Shown: in pieces, positions 23,559-32,100 of the stretch | Layout of the letters: every line of letters starts with the position of its first letter | Position numbering within the stretch: position 1 is the stretch's first letter | Assembly (NCBI GenBank): GCA_020719945.1 | Contig: DYPL01000024.1 | Location: 1 to 34,825, forward strand | Length of the DNA stretch: 34,825 nucleotides | DNA from: Turneriella parva | GTDB taxonomy: Bacteria > Spirochaetota > Leptospiria > Turneriellales > Turneriellaceae | Reading direction: 5' to 3' | Program-made: the position numbers and the translations under genes | Notes under the pieces: model-generated | Database searches by the model: none | The model's input: the letters and a program-made list of their open reading frames with translations, nothing else | What the model was told of the DNA's origin: nothing

Positions 23559-24310
23559 TGCCAGAGATTCGCATCAAAATCGAACAACTCTATAAAAGTT
23601 TTGGCACCAATCATGTATTGCAGGGGGCCGATATAGATATTTTCGATGGCGAGATTCTATTTATAATCGGCAAGAGTGGTACAGGAAAGTCTGTCATGCT
23701 CAAACATATTTCCGGGCTTCTCACTCCCGATTCCGGGCGCGTCCTTATAGACGGGGAGGATCTTTTTGATCTCGACGATGAGAATCTGAGTCGCGTGAGG
23801 CGCAAGATGGGAATTCTCTTTCAGATGGCAGCCCTGTTTGACAGTATGACCGTATACGAAAATGTTGCTTTTACGCTGCGCCGTTTCACCAAAAAAAAAG
23901 ACTCAGAAATTCACAAAATTGTACTGGAAAAACTCGAACTAGTTGGCCTGCGCGGAGTGGAAAACCTGAATCCATCTGCCCTTTCTCAAGGCATGCAGAA
24001 ACGCGTGGGGCTTGCCCGTGCCATCGCCATTGAGCCGCAGATTGTACTGTACGACGAACCTACGACTGCCGTAGATCCCATTTTAGGGGCGGCGGTCGAT
24101 GATCTCATCGGCACGCTGAATCGTGAACTTGGGGTTACGTCTATTGTGATCTCCCATGATATGAAGTCTGTATTCCGCACGGCCCACCGCGTGGCTCTGC
24201 TTCACGAAGGGCGCTTCATAAAAATTGGTACTCCGGACGAATATAAAAACAGCGATGATCCTGCGGTAAGGCAGTTTGTCGATGGAGTGGCAGAGGGGCC
24301 CATGGCTTGA
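23558..24310 (+). CDS. mlaF: MlaF-family ABC transporter ATPase
   Basis: The 250-residue protein is an ABC ATPase of the Mla subfamily that powers the permease. Walker A is GKSGTGKS (38-45), the Q-loop is at Gln89 in ILFQMAALFDSM (the AALFDS motif is typical of MlaF/Ttg2A), the signature is LSQGMQKRVGLARA (142-155), Walker B is IVLYDEPTTAVDP (Asp166, Glu167), and the switch His is in SIVISHDM. The start codon shares a base with the mlaE stop, indicating translational coupling. The following MCE gene starts 41 bp later with its own AAGGAG site, within the same transcript. Length and motif order are normal. Confidence 0.95.
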   Translation: MPEIRIKIEQLYKSFGTNHVLQGADIDIFDGEILFIIGKSGTGKSVMLKHISGLLTPDSGRVLIDGEDLFDLDDENLSRVRRKMGILFQMAALFDSMTVYENVAFTLRRFTKKKDSEIHKIVLEKLELVGLRGVENLNPSALSQGMQKRVGLARAIAIEPQIVLYDEPTTAVDPILGAAVDDLIGTLNRELGVTSIVISHDMKSVFRTAHRVALLHEGRFIKIGTPDEYKNSDDPAVRQFVDGVAEGPMA

Positions 24311-24351
24311 ACGCTGCCCATAACAGATAACGATACATTAAGGAGCTGATA

Positions 24352-25248
24352 ATGAGAACATCCAGAATTGAAAACATCCTCGTGGGGCTTATGGTCATTG
24401 TGAGCCTTGGTTTGTTTATCGTTATTGCCCTGGTGCTTGGAAAATACCAGCAGGGCAAAAAGGGATTTGAAGTTTCCGTTGAATTCAATTTTCTCAACAA
24501 CCTTGGTAAGGGGGCTCCCGTTTTGATTTCCGGCGGAATTAAAACTGGGTATGTCAAAGAAATTTATCAGAAAGATCTAAAAACCTATGTGAGACTGTAT
24601 CTCGACGACACTGTCAAAAACAAGCTCCCAAAAAAGGAAGGCATGACGTTTTCCATTTTCACGACGGGTCTCATGGGACAAAAGTATATTAATCTTACGA
24701 TACCTCCGGTAGAGCCGGGAGATACTTTTCTACAGGATGGTGATATCGTGAGGGGACAGGATCCCCCTTCCGTTGATCAGATGATCCTTGCATTTTCCTC
24801 CTGGTTTAAAGGAAAAAATGGAGGACAGGTTCTCGCAGAGATTATGCAGGAAACGCAGCGCTTTATTAACAACCTCAATTCCATTGCGCAGGAAAACAGA
24901 GGCGATGTGCGCATGACGATTTCGCAGGCGAGAGAATCCATCGTGACGCTCAGCGCCCAGTTAGACTCTCTGATGGTGAAGCTCAATGTTCTCACCGATA
25001 ACTTCAGTGAAATTTCCACCCAGAACAAGCGCGATATTCAAATTATGCTTGCCAATATGTCGCGCATTTCCAGAGACCTCAATCTTATCACGCAGAGAAT
25101 CAACAGCGGGCGCGGTACGGTCGGAAAATTTGTCGCGGACGAGGCGTTGTACAATAATGCAACGGAGGCACTCGCGAATGCGAGGGATTTATTAAAACTG
25201 CTTAACGAAAAACCATATCTGCTCATTCAAAAGGAAAGCAGTTTTTAA
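24352..25248 (+). CDS. MCE/MlaD-family lipid-binding protein, first copy
   Basis: The 298-residue protein has an N-terminal membrane anchor (about 9-30) and one MCE domain (about 38-125) recognised by VEFNFLNNLGKGAPVLISGGIKTGYVKEI and MTFSIFTTGLMGQKYINL. MCE proteins form periplasmic hexameric rings that carry phospholipids between the membranes. The remainder (about 145-298) is predominantly helical with a heptad-like stretch around 175-245, suggesting a coiled extension beyond the ring. AAGGAG 6 bp before the ATG makes the start secure. The next gene encodes a close relative one base after the stop. No MlaB, MlaC or MlaA gene is in the window. Confidence 0.9.
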   Translation: MRTSRIENILVGLMVIVSLGLFIVIALVLGKYQQGKKGFEVSVEFNFLNNLGKGAPVLISGGIKTGYVKEIYQKDLKTYVRLYLDDTVKNKLPKKEGMTFSIFTTGLMGQKYINLTIPPVEPGDTFLQDGDIVRGQDPPSVDQMILAFSSWFKGKNGGQVLAEIMQETQRFINNLNSIAQENRGDVRMTISQARESIVTLSAQLDSLMVKLNVLTDNFSEISTQNKRDIQIMLANMSRISRDLNLITQRINSGRGTVGKFVADEALYNNATEALANARDLLKLLNEKPYLLIQKESSF

Positions 25249-25249
25249 G

Positions 25250-26155
25250 ATGAAACGCAAAGATCCGGCAAAACAGGCGCGCAGAGCCGGGTTTACGGCT
25301 CTGCTGATTATGGTCGTTTTTTCGCTTCTCGTCGTATTGCTCAATACATTTTTTTTTCTTCCCCAGCGGTTTTATGTTTTCGTGAAATTTAACTTCCTCA
25401 ACAATCTGGCCGTGGGTTCTCCTGTACTGCTCAAGGGGGCTATCCGGGCCGGGATGGTGGTAGATATTTTTCAGAAAGAACAGCAGACGTATGTAAAACT
25501 CTCTCTTGATCCCAAACTGAGTGGTAAAATTCCGCTGACTGATTCCACCGTTTTTTCCATCAGCACGCGCGGACTTCTCGGAGAAAAATACATCAATATT
25601 CAGTTTCAGCCTGCGAGAGAGGGTCAGAGAACTCTTGAGCGGGGGGATACCGTGGAGGGTTTATCGCCACCATCCATGGATCAGATGATTCTGTCGTTCA
25701 GTACTTGGGCGGGCGAGTCTGATCCGGCTGCCGTGGTTTCTGGAGTTCTTTCGGATGTAAATCGCCTCAACACGACCATTGAAGACATGATTGCCGAAAA
25801 TGCAGACGACGTAGCCTTTCTCCAAAAGCATGGAGAAGAATCTTTTGGTGAAATTAGAGGCAAGATAGATCAGCTTTTAAAAGGCATTGATTTTTTGTCT
25901 GCGGAATATTCGGATATCATGCAGTCCAACAAAGTTTCTCTCGATGAAATTATTACGTATTTAGGATCTATTACGGCTGCTTTGGAGCAGATTGATGCAC
26001 TTGTAAAAAAGGGAAGTGGCGCCGCCCATGGCTTTTTAACCGATAAACAGATTGCTTCTTTGTCGCGCGAAGTGGCAGAAGAAACCAAAGTAATGAAAAA
26101 CTGTCTCCTTAACCCTTGGATTCTGCTCAACAAAGACCAGTCCTGCCCGCGTTAA
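25250..26155 (+). CDS. MCE/MlaD-family lipid-binding protein, second copy
   Basis: The 301-residue product is a tandem paralogue of the preceding protein, with the same order: membrane anchor (about 14-38), MCE domain (about 42-130; VKFNFLNNLAVGSPVLLKGAIRAGMVVDI and FSISTRGLLGEKYINI), then a helical tail. Both share the segment PPS-DQMIL-FS-W just after the MCE domain, showing common descent by duplication. It starts one base after the first copy and closes the operon. Two different MCE subunits with one permease suggest a mixed ring or two alternative rings, which is inference. The C-terminus ends in a Cys-containing stretch (KNCLLNPWILLNKDQSCPR) absent from the first copy. Confidence 0.9.
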   Translation: MKRKDPAKQARRAGFTALLIMVVFSLLVVLLNTFFFLPQRFYVFVKFNFLNNLAVGSPVLLKGAIRAGMVVDIFQKEQQTYVKLSLDPKLSGKIPLTDSTVFSISTRGLLGEKYINIQFQPAREGQRTLERGDTVEGLSPPSMDQMILSFSTWAGESDPAAVVSGVLSDVNRLNTTIEDMIAENADDVAFLQKHGEESFGEIRGKIDQLLKGIDFLSAEYSDIMQSNKVSLDEIITYLGSITAALEQIDALVKKGSGAAHGFLTDKQIASLSREVAEETKVMKNCLLNPWILLNKDQSCPR

Positions 26156-26395
26156 TTTTTCTCTAAGGCTTACATCGCTGTCAGAGTATTGCAGGATTTA
26201 GAGTCGGTATAATAATAAAGCCGGTTCTAAAACCCGCCGCACTGGCCAGCGTACTCAAAAACCTGGAAGCTGTGCAGCAATCGTGTAACTGGTTCGCGGG
26301 CCTGTCTCTGCCCCCTTTGGCAAGCTCAGGGTAAACAAGGTAACTCCAAAAAATCTTGACGGCATTCGCGTGATATATTATGTCTCATCACTGTA
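26156..26395. other. Intergenic region with repeat-like motif and possible promoter elements
   Basis: No gene is visible in these 240 bases. TATAAT occurs at 26208-26213 without a good -35. TTGACG at 26356-26361, 40 bp before the next gene, is followed by AT-rich sequence (TATATTATG at 26374-26382) but with non-ideal spacing. CCCTTTGGCAAGCTCAGGG at 26313-26331 has 4-base inverted ends. It resembles, from memory, the CCCTTCGACAAGCTCAGGG-type intergenic repeat seen in many bacterial genomes. I see no tRNA, riboswitch or terminator here. Confidence 0.4.
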
Positions 26396-27775
26396 ATGAA
26401 AGACAAAATCCGCATACAGTTTCTCGGGGCCACGGGCTATGTGACCGGCTCGCGCATTCTGGTAGAGACTGACCACACCCGCCTGTACGTAGACGCCGGC
26501 CTGTACCAGGGCCCTTCCTATGTGGAAGAACGAAATTTTATTCCGCTCGAAACCGATCCATCGAGGATACATGCCATATTTCTGACGCATGCCCATATTG
26601 ATCATACGGGGCTGCTGCCGCTGCTGGTAAAAAAAGGATTTCGGGGAGAGATTTTTGCCACTCCGGGAACGCGGGAACTGCTGCACATTCTTCTCCCCGA
26701 CGCGGGAAGAATCCAGGAAGAAGAGTACAAATTCTATTCCAAAAAAAAGATACGCAACTTTGAATTAACGGGCCCGTTGTTCACAGAAGAGGATGCTCTC
26801 AACACGCTCTCCCTGATCCAAGCGGTTCCTTTCAATACTCCCTTTCCGTACCGGGAGTTTACGGCAACTTACTACTGGGCTGGCCATATTCTCGGGGCGG
26901 CTCAGCTTCGCCTTGAGGCTCTCAATCGGTCTATTCATTTTAGCGGAGATTTGGGTCCCCGCGAACCCATTCTGCACAGGCCGCGCGAGAATCCGCCTCC
27001 TGCGGATTATGTCGTTGTGGAATCTACTTACGGCAACCGAATGCACGAAGAAGAAGACTATACCAAAAAACTGGAAATGGCCGTTCAGACAATCCTGCGC
27101 CGCAAGAGCATGCTCATTATCCCATCGTTTGCCGTGGGTAGAACGCAGCTTATTCTGTACGTGCTCTATAAAATGATGAAGGATAAAATTATTCCGGAGG
27201 TTCCCGTCTTTATTGATTCGCCCATGGCAACCCGGGCAACGCATACATATTTGGCGTATCCCTCCGAGATGCTTGCTTCGATTATCAAGGAAGGATTTTT
27301 TGATTATCTTCAGTCGCGTCGCATACAGATGATAGAAGATGTTGCTGATTCCAAAAGGCTCAATTATTTTAGCGGACCCGGCATTATCGTGAGTGCCTCC
27401 GGCATGGCCAACGGGGGCCGCATTCTGCACCATCTGTACAACCGCCTCTGGGATCGTCGCAATGTGCTTTTGTTTATTGGTTACCAGGCACAGGGCACAC
27501 TCGGAAGGCTGATTCTCGAAGGAGCCTCGCGCGTGAAAATTTTTAACCGCGAGGTGCCCGTGCGGCTCGAGGTAGATAAAATCAATTCTTTCTCTGCCCA
27601 TGCAGACCAGGAAGGCCTGATTGAATTTATTCGCCTGTTTATAGAAAACGAACCAAAAACTCTGTTCATTAACCACGGCGAAGACGAGGCGCGCGAGACA
27701 CTGGCATCCAAAGTCCGCTTTTTCAAAAACACCCGGATTGAAATTCCTCGATTTGAATCGACGTATTATTTATGA
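26396..27775 (+). CDS. Beta-CASP metallo-beta-lactamase-fold hydrolase (CPSF/RNase J-like)
   Basis: The 459-residue product has the metallo-beta-lactamase motif HAHIDH at residues 65-70 (two zinc ions), GHILGAAQL, the metal-binding Asp in HFSGDLG, and the beta-CASP insertion recognised by VVESTYGNR, IPSFAVGRTQLILYVLY, IVSASGMANGGRILHHL and NSFSAHADQEGL. FINHGEDEAR closes the catalytic set. Proteins of this type (YtfP/KHsubset, CPSF-like) usually cut RNA, by relation to RNase J and the eukaryotic CPSF73; exact substrate is unknown. It lacks the N-terminal KH domains of archaeal aCPSF1. The gene stands alone between the Mla operon and a strong terminator at 27907-27938. Confidence 0.93.
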   Translation: MKDKIRIQFLGATGYVTGSRILVETDHTRLYVDAGLYQGPSYVEERNFIPLETDPSRIHAIFLTHAHIDHTGLLPLLVKKGFRGEIFATPGTRELLHILLPDAGRIQEEEYKFYSKKKIRNFELTGPLFTEEDALNTLSLIQAVPFNTPFPYREFTATYYWAGHILGAAQLRLEALNRSIHFSGDLGPREPILHRPRENPPPADYVVVESTYGNRMHEEEDYTKKLEMAVQTILRRKSMLIIPSFAVGRTQLILYVLYKMMKDKIIPEVPVFIDSPMATRATHTYLAYPSEMLASIIKEGFFDYLQSRRIQMIEDVADSKRLNYFSGPGIIVSASGMANGGRILHHLYNRLWDRRNVLLFIGYQAQGTLGRLILEGASRVKIFNREVPVRLEVDKINSFSAHADQEGLIEFIRLFIENEPKTLFINHGEDEARETLASKVRFFKNTRIEIPRFESTYYL

Positions 27776-27783
27776 CTCTGTTC

Positions 27784-27798
27784 GCCCGCGTTGCGGGC
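27784..27798. terminator. GC-only hairpin just after the beta-CASP gene
   Basis: GCCCGC (27784-27789) and GCGGGC (27793-27798) form a perfect six-pair stem with a three-base loop, starting 9 bp after the stop codon. No T-run follows, so alone it is not a classical terminator. It may protect the 3' end or act with the terminator further downstream. Confidence 0.4.
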
Positions 27799-27906
27799 AC
27801 CACGATGAAAATATTCTGGTTGCAGCAATGCCCGCTTGTTTTCACAAATGGTTTGCCTGTCGATGCGCTTACCATTGAGAAGCATGGGGCTACAGGTGTC
27901 TCCCTT

Positions 27907-27938
27907 AAAAAGCAGCTCTCCGTCAGGAGAGAATTTTT
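27907..27938. terminator. Bidirectional Rho-independent terminator
   Basis: CTCTCC (27916-27921) pairs perfectly with GGAGAG (27926-27931) over a 4-base loop. AATTTTT follows on the plus strand (27932-27938), and AAAAAGCAG precedes it (27907-27915), giving a T-run on the minus strand as well. It sits between the convergent beta-CASP and DUF5683-like genes and can end both transcripts. Confidence 0.75.
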
Positions 27939-27963
27939 GAATTTGGGGTCTGATGAAACAGAC

Positions 27964-29004
27964 TCACTCCAGCGTATACACCGCCGAAAAAGTGAACGCA
28001 TAGCCGGGGGCAAAATTGCCGGCAAAAGGATTTTGGAAAAGCGCTGGTGCAAAAGCAGCCTTCACCGTTACATTGCCGGTATCGGGCGGCATAAAATACG
28101 AATGGATAAGGGAGGCAGTGTACACGCCACCTAAAATATACAGAGAGACAAACAGGTTTTCCCGCGTGGATTCTATTTTGGTCTCGAGATCGGCAAAGTC
28201 TCTGGCTGCGCCTTCGGGATCGTACAGAGCTGTTTCTCCTTCTGGAGTTATTACATGCTTGGGAGTGAAATTGAGATAGTCCTGAATGGCATCGTCGTAG
28301 GCGTATAGAGAATACGCGCTGTAAACAAAAGACAAAGCGAAAAGGGTTATGTATGTGTATCCCCATTCTTCCTGCTGTTTGTAGAGTAGTCCCCAGCCGG
28401 GTGCGACGGCAGAGCGCCACAGTGCTCCGTTATCTGTGGGATAAAACAGGTCTTTGATTTTCGCCGCGAGATTTTCGGAGAGATTCTGCAACTGGTTAAA
28501 GAGTTCGTTGTCTGGCGTGCTCGTGATGTTCCGCCTTGCCACGATTTTTTCGTCAATGGCGGATAGAATAATCCCTTCTGCTTCAATCACGTTTTTGTCG
28601 TTGATAAAAAAGCTGCCATAGATGATTCCGTCGGCACCGAGGTTTCTTGCGAGCAATGCTATTTTCTTTTTGTTTTCGTAGTCTTCATTTTTTAACCCCA
28701 TCTTTTTGGCTTCTGCTTCCCAGGCTTCTCTTGGAATGCGGTCGTATTCGTATTTATCCTGTACGAGTTCGTGCATGGAATCTCCAATGGAGGATTCTAT
28801 AAACTGGTAATCCGGACTTTTATTGCGGTTGGCAAAATCGAGGAAGATGAGTTTTTTGCGTGGCTGGATACTCTGCACAGTGGAGGATGTATCTCCGGTT
28901 ACGACAACGGCTTCTGCCTCGTACTGCGAAAAGTCTGTCTGTGCGTTCAGACTGGACGCAACTATAAGGAGCAATACTGCGATGCGTGCTTTTATAAAAT
29001 CCAC
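27964..29004 (-). CDS. Exported protein with nucleotide-free CsgG/TolB-N-like and DUF5683-like regions
   Basis: The 346-residue product begins at GTG 29004 with a signal peptide (FIKARIAVLLLIVASSLNAQ, cleavage before TD); longer in-frame extensions to 29268 lack a signal peptide and are rejected. Residues about 50-195 (KKLIFLDFANRNKSPDYQFIESSIGDSM and LARNLGADGIIYGSFFIND) follow the pattern of periplasmic domains that form an alpha/beta sheet in CsgG/TolB-N/GNA1162-type proteins. Residues about 205-346 contain two hydrophobic segments beginning with WRSAVAPGWGLLYKQQ, which resembles the DUF5683 signature (S-.PG-GQ-Y). The function is unknown. An envelope location is likely. It ends at the bidirectional terminator and is divergent from the giant lipoprotein. 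Confidence 0.72.
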   Translation of the reverse strand: MDFIKARIAVLLLIVASSLNAQTDFSQYEAEAVVVTGDTSSTVQSIQPRKKLIFLDFANRNKSPDYQFIESSIGDSMHELVQDKYEYDRIPREAWEAEAKKMGLKNEDYENKKKIALLARNLGADGIIYGSFFINDKNVIEAEGIILSAIDEKIVARRNITSTPDNELFNQLQNLSENLAAKIKDLFYPTDNGALWRSAVAPGWGLLYKQQEEWGYTYITLFALSFVYSAYSLYAYDDAIQDYLNFTPKHVITPEGETALYDPEGAARDFADLETKIESTRENLFVSLYILGGVYTASLIHSYFMPPDTGNVTVKAAFAPALFQNPFAGNFAPGYAFTFSAVYTLE

Positions 29005-29158
29005 AGGACACTTTATATAGTTGTAATAGTCAATCAATAAAAAATGCTGGACTATTTGTCCTGAATTTTCCAGATATTGACTGACTGCGAACGTATATGT
29101 CAGCCTCTGTTTTGCGGAATACAGGCCGGTCATGTTCGTGCGCGCTAAGGGGATATTT

Positions 29159-32100
29159 GTGAAAAAGACAGTAACACTATTATTATTTATTTCTATTGCA
29201 ATAATCAATACAGCGTGCAGCCGCTGGCAGCACAATAAAGAAGCCAACTGCCTGAATCCCGCCTCCAACTGCTATGTGCCGGATGTGACCGCACCGGAGA
29301 TTACCGCCGTAGCCATCTATACAGATTCCACGTTGACTACTCCCGGTGCACCCGGCAGCACGGTGAGTACGCTGTATGCCATTGATATCACTTATTCTGA
29401 GGTAATGCTGAATGCAGATGATGCGGATCAGTTCAGGTTTACCGGGGGGGCGGGGGATTCCCAGTTGTCCATTTCCTCCATAGAGAAGCTTTCCTCCATC
29501 CAGTACAGATACCGCATCGCCGGGAAAGTGAGAAACGGCGCCATAAAACTGGAGACCAGTGCCACGGATGTTTCTAAAAAATCTTTGCAGGTGGTTGCCG
29601 GCCTGTACCCCGTTGAGTTTACCGGCAGCACCGATGTGTCTATTGGCATTGCATCCATAGAGAGCAATTACCTCACGGTGAACGTGAATACTTCTACCGA
29701 ATATAACGACATAGATATTGCGTGGAGCCACGATTATGTTCCCGACAATGCCACCAATGTAACGCGATACTGGGTGAACTTAAATGCGGCGTGTTCGTTT
29801 AGCAGCAGCGAAGCATCTAATTTAACGGAGACGACGCATGGAAGCAATTTCTCTGCTGCGGATCTCGCAGCCGCTGTTAGTGTAACGACCAATCTGAAAG
29901 CTTCGGTTTTGCCTGTAGGAAACAGTACGTTGTATATCTGCGTGGAAAATGTTACAGAGAACAAGCAGGGCTATGCGGCCATCCCGCTTGTCCGCGACGA
30001 TACGCTGCCCACCTCGCGGCTGACTCTGAATTCTCCGGGAACAGGTAATTACGCCAGCGTACAGAGCGTGGAAACAGAATGCACGGATCCCAATTGCTCC
30101 ATGATAGCGTATACCCAGAACTCCAGTGACCCCACCTTTTCGCTGGGAGCCATCACTAACGGAACACAGTATTTGGCGGCATGGAGTACACCATGGACCG
30201 TTGATCCCACTACAACCGTATTCAGATTCCGGGCGATGGACAGAGCCGGGAATGTGGAATCCAGCGTTCATGAATATACCTATACTATCGACACCCGCGT
30301 TCCCGTGGTCACGCTCACGTCGAATTTATCCCACCAGTATCTGAAAGCGGGGGTCACCACTTCGTTTTCTTTTAGTTCAAACTTAAATGGGAATCACAAG
30401 GTTCTGCTCGACGTGCCTTCCTGCCCGGCATCGGGGGATGGATCGTGGTCGGGTGCAACGAGCACGACCAAGAACACAGATTACAACTACAGCTTTACCG
30501 CCGATACAGCTTCTGCGGATTTCACCACGGAGGGCGTGCACACCATTCTGGTATGCGTAAAAGAGTCGGAAACGGGAATGAATTATGTGGGCACTTTGTC
30601 CCGCAGCGTTATGGTAGATTTTACCGTCCCCAAGGCCCAGGATGGCACGTCTGCCTTTGCCGGCATTGCCTCCGCCACGCCTATTGGAACGGATATTATC
30701 CTCACATGGACGGCGGCCACGGACGCTTCGCCGGTGTATTACGATATCTATGAATCCACATCGTCTCCGGTGGCTACGGCGGGAGCGGCCAGTTATTCCA
30801 CAGAACATGCAACGACCGCACAAAATTGTTCTGTCAATGACATTACCAAAGAGGTGTCTTGCACGCTTACGGGAAAAGATGCCAATACCGTATATTACTA
30901 CGTGGTGCGAGCGCGTGATAAGGCGGGCAATGCGGAAACGAATACGGTGGAAAAACAGGCGGGCTACACGGTAAAAATTGCACGGTTAGATTCCAATAAC
31001 AACACAGTACAGCTTGCACTAAAGACGGGAACCCCGCTTACACAAAGGGCAACGCTGGCAATAGCAACGCAGAGCACCAGTCCTTTTAATTACCGCCTAG
31101 ATTTAAACGAACCTTATTCCGTGGAGATTACCAGCCAGCCGCCGGGTCGCGTTTGTGCTATTAAAGAGAAGCAGTTTGGCACGGTGGATGGCGTCGTTAC
31201 GATGAACATGAATTGCAGTTTGGGATACATGGTGGGCGGCCGCTACCAACAGGTTCCGGCGGCACCGCTGAATATGATGCTCTACCGGGGGAAGGTGACG
31301 GATGTTGTTATATCCGGTGCCGTTGCCGGAATGACCTATCTCAATGGAAATTTGTATTTCATTAATGTTTATAATAGAATTTCAAAATGGGATGGTTCCA
31401 ATGTAACACACATAGCAGGGAATGATACTTCCACCAGAGCTGACGGAGCGTGTTCTGGAGTCACGAATCAAATCCATACAGCCTATTCTTTGACCACAGA
31501 TGGAACAAATCTCTACTTTACCGAAAACAGCTCTCCCCGCGCGATACGAAAAATTTCGGATCCGTCAACAAGCAGCTGCAAAATCACCACGTTATATACC
31601 AGTGACGATACGATGGATGCCGTGGAAGGGATTGTACACGATGGAATGGACGCGCTTTATCTCGCAAACCGATATTACAAGGGAGTGGTTAAATTCCAAC
31701 TTTCCACCGGCACAATGACGACAATCCAGCCAGCCTCTGCCTTTGTGGAACCCATGGATTTAACTCTGTTGAACAATAAGCTGTACGTTGCCAATTTTGG
31801 GGAGAACAATATTAAGGTGATTGACCTTGGCACGGGAAACATTGTTGAAACAATGGGAGCATACGGTTTCCAAGATGGTAGATTATCTGCCGCAAAATTC
31901 TATGGTCCCTACGGTATAACGACAGACGGAACAAATCTTTTTGTCTCGGAATATTACAACCAGACTGTAAGACGCATTAACCTGAAGAACAATACCGTTT
32001 CCACGATTGCAGGTGCTTCGGGTGTCGATGGAACAAATGGCACAACTGCAACAGGAGTGAATGCGCTGTTCAATAATGCAGTCCGGATTGTAGCCGACGG

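Noticed and set aside
26765-27676. 303-residue frame antisense to the beta-CASP gene
   Set aside because: The sense frame has complete catalytic motifs; the antisense product has no recognisable features.
27772-28134. 120-residue open frame overlapping the beta-CASP stop
   Set aside because: It runs through a GC hairpin and a strong bidirectional terminator and then lies antisense to the DUF5683-like gene. The protein shows no recognisable pattern.
29004-29063. CAGGACA/TGTCCTG inverted repeat between the divergent envelope genes
   Set aside because: The arms (29004-29010 and 29057-29063) are 46 bp apart and one overlaps a start codon; likely chance.
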